Shown: positions 57,078 through 64,000 of the stretch, piece by piece
How the letters are laid out: every line of letters starts with the position of its first letter
Position numbering within the stretch: the stretch's first letter is position 1
Translations under genes and position numbers: made by a program
The notes under the pieces: generated by a model
The model's input: the letters and a program-made list of their open reading frames with translations, nothing else
Told to the model about the DNA's origin: nothing
Database searches by the model: none
From: Terriglobia bacterium
GTDB taxonomy: Bacteria; Acidobacteriota; Terriglobia; UBA7540
Direction of reading: 5' to 3'
DNA: 64,000 nt
Assembly: GCA_020073545.1 (NCBI GenBank)
Contig: JAIQEZ010000007.1
Span: 1-64,000 of the forward strand

Positions 57078-58220
57078 ATGGAAACGCCACGAAGAGGTAA
57101 AAAGCGGGATGGGAGAGTCGGAGCCGAGACTAAAACTGTGCGATCCCTTTTCTCCAAAGCCAACGCTCAATCGGTAAATGCGACGAGTCCTAGGAGCGTC
57201 GAGTTTCTCTACCTCGACCAAGCGGCGGTCCTTGACGCTGACGTGCTGGACATGCCGCGAGCAATGGATGTCGTTGGACGGGCGCAAGCCTCATTCGCAA
57301 AAGGTGAAGTCCGGCAGCCGCACAAGGTCGTGCTGCGCAGCGGAGACACTGCAGAGAGCGAAGAACTGGGGCGCTTCAACGGCCTCTCGGCGTCCATAGG
57401 TACGCCGGTGCAGTGTATGGGATTTAAGTGGATTGGAAGCTTCCCCGCGAATCGAAAGCTCGGTCTGCCTCGCGCCAGCGCACTGATCATCTTGAACTCC
57501 CCGCAAACCGGACTTCCACTTGCCTTGCTGGACGGAACCCTGATCAATGCGATGCGGACGGGCGCTATGACCGGACTCGGCGTTCGATACCTCGCCCCAA
57601 GTCAGACACGTAAGGTCGGCATCCTCGGCGCAGGTGTCCAGTCTCGTACGCAGATCCTGGGTTTGTACACGGCGCTACCTAAGATTGAGGAGATCGCTCT
57701 TTACGCTCGGAGCATTTCTGCCTCGGAAGCGGTTGCTGAGGATTGCCGGCGGCGGTGGGGCGCTCCGGTCCGAGCAGTCCGGACGATTGATAATGCACTC
57801 CTCGACGCCGACGTGGCCCTCACCATCACGACCGCCCATGAGCCGATCGTGCTCGCGCGGCACATCAAACGGGGCGCGCTCACGGTGCAGCTTGCGGGTC
57901 ATGAATGTGAGTTCGGCGTTATACAGTCGTGCCGTAAAATAGTCACGGACGACTGGGACGCAGTGAAGCATCGGGCCATCATGACTCCGGCTATCATGCA
58001 CCAGCAGGGGTTGCTCCACGATGAAGACATTTACGCAAACCTGGGCGAACTGATTCTCGGAAGGAAGGCCGGCCGGGAAAGCGACAAAGAAAGAATTCAC
58101 TATTGCCACATGGGTATGGGTATTAATGACGTCGCACTCGCATGGTCGGTTTATGAGATGGCGTGCGAACGAAACCTCGGCATACGTTTGCCTCTGTGGC
58201 GGGAGCCACTGTGGGTTTAA
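57078..58220 (+). CDS. Ornithine cyclodeaminase / mu-crystallin family dehydrogenase (SbnB-like possible)
   Basis: PLALLDGTLINAMRTGAMTGLGVRYLAPSQTRKVGILGAGVQSRTQILGLYTALPKIEEIALYAR. Confidence 0.88.
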   Translation: METPRRGKKRDGRVGAETKTVRSLFSKANAQSVNATSPRSVEFLYLDQAAVLDADVLDMPRAMDVVGRAQASFAKGEVRQPHKVVLRSGDTAESEELGRFNGLSASIGTPVQCMGFKWIGSFPANRKLGLPRASALIILNSPQTGLPLALLDGTLINAMRTGAMTGLGVRYLAPSQTRKVGILGAGVQSRTQILGLYTALPKIEEIALYARSISASEAVAEDCRRRWGAPVRAVRTIDNALLDADVALTITTAHEPIVLARHIKRGALTVQLAGHECEFGVIQSCRKIVTDDWDAVKHRAIMTPAIMHQQGLLHDEDIYANLGELILGRKAGRESDKERIHYCHMGMGINDVALAWSVYEMACERNLGIRLPLWREPLWV

Positions 58221-58227
58221 CTGAGGT

Positions 58228-59496
58228 GTGCTGCGCGCGTCCATCGTTATGAGGGATTCATCTGACCGCATGCGAATCAAGGACAATTGTGTCCCGGTCG
58301 TTGTGCTCGTGTCGTCCCAGCCTGGCGGCCTTGGCCTTATTCGGAGCCTTGGCAGACAAGGTGTCCGCGTATATGGCGTCCACCAATATTCATTGGAACC
58401 GGCGGCGTGGTCCCGCTTTTTGCGGGGTGTATTTTGCTGGAATTTCTCGCGAGCCTCTGCGGGGGATTCAGTATTGTTCCTGCTGGACGTTGCCAAGCGG
58501 ATTGGAACAAGACCGATCCTGATTGCCACCTCGGATGTAACCGCGCTCTTCGTCGCCGAAAACGCAGAATCTCTTGAGGAACAGTATCTGATCGCCACGC
58601 CGCCGGCTAACGCGGTCCGCATTTTCTCCAGCAAGAAGCAAACCGCCGATCTATGCCAAAAACTGAGTATTCCCTCGCCTGAGACCGCACTACCGACTTC
58701 GCGCGAAGACGCGTTACAGTTCGCGCAAACCACGAAGTTCCCCACCATTGTGAAGGGCGAATACGGTGAGTTCTTGCAACGAAGAGGGCGATCCGTGCGG
58801 GTCGCCATTGTAGCTAGCAAGAAGGCACTGCTCGATATCTACGACTTGAATGCGGAGATCGGCATTCCCCGCTTAATTTTCCAAGAGTACATCCCCGGCG
58901 GCGACGACGCGATCTGGATGTTCAATGGCTACTTCAATGCCCGATCCGAATGTTTATTCGGCGGCACGGGGCGAAAACTCCGTCAGTTCCCAGCGCATCG
59001 TGGCAGCACGTCGCTTGGAATATGCGCGAGAAATGACGCGGTGGAAACCCAGACGATGCTATTGATGCAAGCCGTCGGCTATCGGGGACCGGTGGATTTG
59101 GGCTATCGCTTTGATGCTCGCGATGGCCGGTACAAATTGCTGGATGTAAATCCACGCATTGGCGCAACCTTTCGTTTATTTACCGCACAGAACCAACTGG
59201 ACGTTGCCCGAGCGCTCTATCTTGACCTCACGGGACAGACGGTCCCGTCCGCGGAGGTATCCGAAGGACGCAAATGGATCGTGGAGAGCAATGACTTGAT
59301 CTCGAGTTGGACTCACTTTCGAGAAGGACAGTTGAGTCTTGGCGCATGGATCCGCTCTTTGCGCGGCATTCACGAGGGCGTTTGGCTCACCACAGACGAT
59401 CTGGCCCCGGTGGCTCTTCTTCCCTTTTTGTTGTTCCGCAAGCACTTTGGAAGAGACAAGGATCCAGTCTCTGGGAAAAAGCTGAAAAGATCCTGA
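58228..59496 (+). CDS. ATP-grasp ligase-like protein
   Basis: FPTIVKGEYGEFLQ, IFQEYIPGGDDAIWMFNGYFNARSECLFGGTGRKLRQFPAHRGSTSLG, GYRFDARDGRYKLLDVNPRIGATFRLF. Confidence 0.8.
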   Translation: MLRASIVMRDSSDRMRIKDNCVPVVVLVSSQPGGLGLIRSLGRQGVRVYGVHQYSLEPAAWSRFLRGVFCWNFSRASAGDSVLFLLDVAKRIGTRPILIATSDVTALFVAENAESLEEQYLIATPPANAVRIFSSKKQTADLCQKLSIPSPETALPTSREDALQFAQTTKFPTIVKGEYGEFLQRRGRSVRVAIVASKKALLDIYDLNAEIGIPRLIFQEYIPGGDDAIWMFNGYFNARSECLFGGTGRKLRQFPAHRGSTSLGICARNDAVETQTMLLMQAVGYRGPVDLGYRFDARDGRYKLLDVNPRIGATFRLFTAQNQLDVARALYLDLTGQTVPSAEVSEGRKWIVESNDLISSWTHFREGQLSLGAWIRSLRGIHEGVWLTTDDLAPVALLPFLLFRKHFGRDKDPVSGKKLKRS

Positions 59497-59977
59497 GAAC
59501 CCGCTTTACCGCAAGCTTGCCCTAACATCCGATAAGCGTATTTTACGCCCACCTCCAGGGTGCCGTTTTCGGCCGGAAAGGGAGGGACCCACGTGGGGAA
59601 GGCATTTGCGGGCAAAAGTACAGTGGAGTGCCATTATCGGCAGAATGCGGCCTTCGTGGGAGTATGAAACCACAGATCCTAGTAAGCGCCCTTCACCTCA
59701 AGAGGAAGAAGTGGCCGTCCACCGGCTGCCATTTGGGCGTATGGTCGGCGACCCGCAGGTCTTGATTCTGGTCATAATCGCAGGTCGCGGGCGGTTGACG
59801 TCGCACCCGAAACAATCCACCTGGTCGTATTACGCCCTTATGGGGAATTGACCCACTACGCGAGTCCTCGGGCGGAGGACTGGGGCAGGGTCAGAGCAGA
59901 CGGGCACCGCCTCAAGAAGCATTGAAGCTGCCCGAAGTCTGCGCTCCCCCGGAATGAGAGGTTGGGCGGCGGGACGC

Positions 59978-61285
59978 TCACCTTCTTGGCAGGCCTGAAA
60001 TCGCGGGATCCCACTTATTGACGTCGGGCAAATCGGGAGCAGGACGACCCCAAACGTCTCCGTAAATTTCTCCCTTTAAATGGGTCACTACCAGCCTCTG
60101 GACCAAATTCATGTTTGGCAGGCTGATATGAAAGCCGACTTTCTCCAGAATACGGTCCTTGAATTCCCAGAAACCGAAATCGTCCGGGGTCACGCAAACG
60201 ACCTCTTCCGTGGGAATGAAGTTCGACCTCGCGCCGAGGTACGGTACGGTATTGTCGCCAGTCAAGACATGGAGAGCTGGATCAGGGTTGTTCCATTCAT
60301 TGCGGACGTCCGTATCAGCCAAGTTAAAGCGCGGAGTGCCATCTGGACTCTTGCTGATGGCCATACGGGTGCGAACCTTTTCATTCACACCGACAATGCT
60401 CAGCCATTTCTTGGAATCGGTCAACACGAGGTTCTCCAAGGAATTTCGATGTGCATGGGCGGCGTCGAGGATTCTCTTCAGCAGCGTCAGCGCTTGTTGG
60501 CGAACATCCGTCGCTTGGTCCCTTCCATACATACGAACGAACGAGGCGAGCGAGTCAATAATTCCAGGCTGCCAGGTATCCGGAACGAACAGATCTCCAG
60601 ACAGCCCGTCCCCTGCCTCAACTGCACCCTTGAACGAAGGCAACAGATAATACAAGGCGGGAGTCACCCTCGCTGTTTCACGTTCGCGGGAACTGCCGGG
60701 TGACATTCCCAGGGCGCCAACGCCAGTCGCCACTTTGGAAACCGACTCCAGCGAACCCCGAAAGGGCGAGGCCAGGGTTGCGACCTTATCAACTTTCGCA
60801 TCGCTGTTTTGTCGAAGGTATCCAGCCACAATCAAGCCGCCCATCGAATGGGCGACGAGATTGACTTTGGCCGGAAACTGAGGCGTGCCGAATCCTTGGG
60901 CATAATAGTGGCGCAGGAGGGCCGTGCGGCTAATGACCTCGTCGATGAATTGACTCAGCAACTGCTGGATGTCCTCCAACGGTTGCCTCCAATCGTACGC
61001 AAATGGAAAGACGGGGACCGGCTCATCCGCTTGTGGACTGAGGTTGTGGCGCAGTTCTTCGATCAACTCGGAGTAAATCACTTCAAAAAGTTGATCCCGC
61101 GTCACTCGCGCCGGTTCGTAAAGCTCCAGGCGTGTGTTGTCGGGGTGCGGCGTGATTCGAGCGTAGTCGGAAGTCAACAACTTGGATGGCGACCAGACGG
61201 TCTCTGGGGCGACCGGGTATTCATCGCGCAGAGCACTACCCATTATGCCGGGAAGAAGAATCACCGGACTGGGATATTTTGCCAT
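59978..61285 (-). CDS. LCAT-like alpha/beta hydrolase (lipase/acyltransferase)
   Basis: VILLPGIMGSALRDEYPVAPETVW; NLVAHSMGGLIVAGYLRQ. Confidence 0.8.
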   Translation of the reverse strand: MAKYPSPVILLPGIMGSALRDEYPVAPETVWSPSKLLTSDYARITPHPDNTRLELYEPARVTRDQLFEVIYSELIEELRHNLSPQADEPVPVFPFAYDWRQPLEDIQQLLSQFIDEVISRTALLRHYYAQGFGTPQFPAKVNLVAHSMGGLIVAGYLRQNSDAKVDKVATLASPFRGSLESVSKVATGVGALGMSPGSSRERETARVTPALYYLLPSFKGAVEAGDGLSGDLFVPDTWQPGIIDSLASFVRMYGRDQATDVRQQALTLLKRILDAAHAHRNSLENLVLTDSKKWLSIVGVNEKVRTRMAISKSPDGTPRFNLADTDVRNEWNNPDPALHVLTGDNTVPYLGARSNFIPTEEVVCVTPDDFGFWEFKDRILEKVGFHISLPNMNLVQRLVVTHLKGEIYGDVWGRPAPDLPDVNKWDPAISGLPRR

Positions 61286-61707
61286 AGAGTTTCCCTCAAG
61301 CGTCCTAGGTTAGCAGGTAGCAGGTGGCCATCACGGCTGGCGCGGAGGGTGGGCAAAGAGGCGGGTTTGGCGGGAAAGCCAGGGGCTTTCCGCACAGACG
61401 ACATGCGCCTGGGGCGCGCCACCGAGCATGAAAATGGTCCACTTGATTGCCCTCCCGCTGTGGCGCGAGAGGGCCAGGGGCACGCGGCTCACCTCCTTGA
61501 TAAGGAGGAGGCCAGCCCCGCACCAGATGGTACAGAGCCGGGGGGGGGTTGACCTTGGCTCTTGCTCCCAGACCCACCACCCCCTAACCCCTCCTCAGCC
61601 GAGCAGGGGAGCTATTTTCATGGCACCGAGGCGGGAGAGCCGCGGTGAATGCTCAAACCCCTCGCGAATTTGCACAAGCCCGATTCGCGACCGCGCCTAC
61701 TTCGCCT

Positions 61708-61926
61708 TCAGAGCGGCTCGTAACACGCTCGCCCGGAGGTACAAGCCCCCGGGGTTACGACCTGGCCGTCCGGGCCCAGGCAGTTCTGGGTGTGCACGCA
61801 CCAGCAGATGCCGCTATCGGAGCGAGGAACCGTGGGGTCAGGCTCCGCTTCAATGAACATCCACTTGGAACGTAGCAGGCGGCATGGTTCCTGGGTCTGA
61901 GGGAGCTGCGGAGATGGTTCAGGCAT
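61708..61926 (-). CDS. Small Cys-rich protein (72 aa) at the end of the XDH-like operon
   Basis: ATG 61926 two bases after FAD-subunit TGA; MPEPSPQLPQTQEPCRLLRSKWMFIEAEPDPTVPRSDSGICWCVHTQNCLGPDGQVVTPGACTSGRACYEPL. Confidence 0.5.
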   Translation of the reverse strand: MPEPSPQLPQTQEPCRLLRSKWMFIEAEPDPTVPRSDSGICWCVHTQNCLGPDGQVVTPGACTSGRACYEPL

Positions 61927-61928
61927 AA

Positions 61929-62915
61929 TCAAGCCTCTCCTTTCGCGGCACGCAGGATGGCGCGCTTCACGGCCACACGGGCGAGCTGGACTTTGTAGAC
62001 GTTCTTGGAGAGCGGGGTCGCCTTGCTGAGGGCGGCCTTGCCGGCTTCCCAGGCCGCATCTTCGCTTACGGATTTGCCCGTCAGCGCTTCTTCCGCTTCC
62101 GGTGACGGCCAAGGCACCGGGGCCACGTGACCGAGTACCACTCGTACCTTCTTCACGGTATCGCCCTCGAGATTGAGGACCACCGCGGCAGCCGCGAGCG
62201 GCCAGTCCAAGGCCTCTTTCTGCCGAACTTCGTAGACCGCCATCTTGACGTCTCCCGGGGCCGGCACCAGGATTTCCGTAACGATTTCGCCCGGCTGGAG
62301 GGCGTGCTCGATCTCCTGGTCGTTCTTGGGCGTCAGAAAGAAATCCTGCACGGGCAGCTCGCGCGCGCCTTGCGGGCCGTGGAGTTTCACCTTCGCGTTC
62401 AAAGCAACCAGGATGGGAGCCAGGCTGGAGGGGCTCACAAAATAGGCCGGCCCGGAATTCCCGAGGATGGCGTGGTAGCGGTTGTCGCCGTCCGGAACCA
62501 GTGGCTTGCCATTATAAATTGCCAGCAATCCGAACCCGGCGCGATAGTACCAGCAGCGCGGTCGCTGACAAAGGTCGCCGGCCACGGTTCCCGTGTTGCG
62601 GACTTGCGGGCTGCTCACGCCCTCCGCCGCCTGAGCGAGCGCGGGGTAGTGCTTCCGGACGTCGGGGTTCTCCAGCAGCTCTTCAAAGGTCGCGGTGGCG
62701 CCCAGTCGCAAACCCGTCCCCGGGTGGAAAGTGATTCCCCGGAGTTCCTTCACGTGTTGCAGGCTGACCAGACGCGCGGGCCTAGCGACGCCATCTTTCA
62801 TCAGACTGAGGATGTCCGTGCCCCCGGCCAGCACTTGAGCTCCGCCTTTCGCACCGGTGAGCAGCTTGACCACTTCTTCGTTTGTAGTGGGCCGTGCGTA
62901 TTCAAAGGCTTCCAT
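61929..62915 (-). CDS. Xanthine dehydrogenase-type FAD-binding subunit
   Basis: FEYARPTTNEEVVKLLTGAKGGAQVLAGGTDILSLMKDGV; VSSPQVRNTGTVAGDLCQRPRCWYYR. Confidence 0.92.
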   Translation of the reverse strand: MEAFEYARPTTNEEVVKLLTGAKGGAQVLAGGTDILSLMKDGVARPARLVSLQHVKELRGITFHPGTGLRLGATATFEELLENPDVRKHYPALAQAAEGVSSPQVRNTGTVAGDLCQRPRCWYYRAGFGLLAIYNGKPLVPDGDNRYHAILGNSGPAYFVSPSSLAPILVALNAKVKLHGPQGARELPVQDFFLTPKNDQEIEHALQPGEIVTEILVPAPGDVKMAVYEVRQKEALDWPLAAAAVVLNLEGDTVKKVRVVLGHVAPVPWPSPEAEEALTGKSVSEDAAWEAGKAALSKATPLSKNVYKVQLARVAVKRAILRAAKGEA

Positions 62916-64000
62916 TAGGCAGCTCCTCCTTTCTCGAGTGCAGCCAGGACCTTGTCGGGGGTGATGGGCAGCGTGGGCACGCGCACGCCGAGGGCGTTGG
63001 CCACGGCGTTGGAAATGGCGGCGCCCGGAGAAATCACGGGAGGCTCGCCGAGTCCGATCGTTCCCCGTTCGTCGTAGCCGGGGCCGGTCATCATGTGGAC
63101 GACCAGTTCGCCGATGTCCCCGATGCCCGCCAGCTTGTAGAATTCCATGTTGTTGTTCAGCATGCGGCCGGTCGCGCGGTCCATGACTTTCTCTTCAAAA
63201 AGCGCGTAGGTGATGCCCATGATCATCGCGCCATAGCACTGGCTCTCCGCCGTCTTCAGGTCGATGATGAGGCCGCAGTCCTGCGCCGCCACCATCTTGT
63301 GGATCTTCACCAGGCCGGTTTCCGTGTCCACGGAGACGTCGGCGATCTGCACCCCGCCCACGCCGCTCGACCCCAGCGCGCACTGGCCGGGGTTCTTCCC
63401 TGTGACCTGAAGGGTTTTCACTTGCAGCTTGGCGCAGGCTTCTTTCCAGGTCAGTTTCTTCGCGGCATCGCCCTTCGCCTGGATGTGTCCATCCACCGCC
63501 ACGAGTTGATCGGCCGGCACGCCCAGACTGGGGGCGACGACCGCGAGAAGTTGTTGCAGGGCATCGACCGAGCCGCGCCGAGTGGAGGCTGACACACCAC
63601 CCACCGTCGTGCTGCCGCCCGAAGCACCAGAGGACGGGAACTTGCTGTCGCCAATGTTCACCCTGATGGCTTCCACCGGAAGCCCCAGCGTCTCCGCCGC
63701 CACGACGGCGATGACGGTTCGCGTACCGGTCCCGAGGTCCTGGCTGCCCAGGGTCACTTCCACGGAACCGTCCGGGTGGATGGTCACATTGCAGTTACTG
63801 TTGTGCCCGCGACCGCCCCAGGTGTGGAGGCTCAGGCCGAGGCCGCGCTTGATGGTTCCTGCACTTTTGTCCCCGCGCGGATGCCAGTTCTTTTGCCAAT
63901 CGATCAGTTCCGCGGCCTTGCGGAGTTCCTGCCGGTAGACTTCGGCGCGCTCACCGGCCAGGTCGGCGTTCTTGGAGAAGAACTCCACGGGGTCCATGTT
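62915..64000 (-). CDS. Xanthine dehydrogenase-type molybdopterin-binding subunit, N-terminal part outside window
   Basis: VTLGSQDLGTGTRTVIAVVAAETLGLPVEAIRVNIGDSKFPSSGASGGSTTVGGVSAS; frame open through base 64000. Confidence 0.92.
   Translation of the reverse strand, partial: NMDPVEFFSKNADLAGERAEVYRQELRKAAELIDWQKNWHPRGDKSAGTIKRGLGLSLHTWGGRGHNSNCNVTIHPDGSVEVTLGSQDLGTGTRTVIAVVAAETLGLPVEAIRVNIGDSKFPSSGASGGSTTVGGVSASTRRGSVDALQQLLAVVAPSLGVPADQLVAVDGHIQAKGDAAKKLTWKEACAKLQVKTLQVTGKNPGQCALGSSGVGGVQIADVSVDTETGLVKIHKMVAAQDCGLIIDLKTAESQCYGAMIMGITYALFEEKVMDRATGRMLNNNMEFYKLAGIGDIGELVVHMMTGPGYDERGTIGLGEPPVISPGAAISNAVANALGVRVPTLPITPDKVLAALEKGGAA

Overview
Window from a high-GC genome, probably an Acidobacteria-like MAG (inferred from gene content and dispersed-repeat style, not from a marker gene). 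No rRNA, CRISPR array, integrase or intact IS was found. Main blocks: (1) a glycyl-radical enzyme (3' end cut by the window edge) and its activase behind a perfect ATTGTATACAAT palindrome; (2) housekeeping and accessory genes (DUF5107/TPR, DinB, DeoC, PhzF, Fur, TPR, a nucleotide-translocase/HEAT/cNMP fusion); (3) a compact type II secretion/type IV pilus-like locus at 16.2-27.8 kb whose first protein carries about four PilP/GspC-like modules, followed by an Ig-repeat lipoprotein and a matrixin-type protease; (4) a TetR-regulated ABC/HlyD/TolC efflux operon with a clear palindromic operator; (5) a TonB-dependent receptor, S1/P1-like nuclease, TPR protein and GH42; (6) STAS protein, CSD protein, tRNA-Arg(TCT), tRNA-His(GTG), DUF1326; (7) a lower-GC-looking trio of methyltransferase, ornithine-cyclodeaminase-like and ATP-grasp genes; (8) an LCAT-like hydrolase and a xanthine-dehydrogenase-type operon cut by the window end. 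Most unusual: a ~0.45-0.5 kb inverted pair of divergent repeat elements (33.3-33.8 kb and 55.2-55.65 kb) with internal 'ENK' repeats and a promoter-like head; a tRNA-like structured intergenic element at ~32.65-32.8 kb; the multi-module pilot protein; and the OCD/ATP-grasp/methyltransferase cluster.
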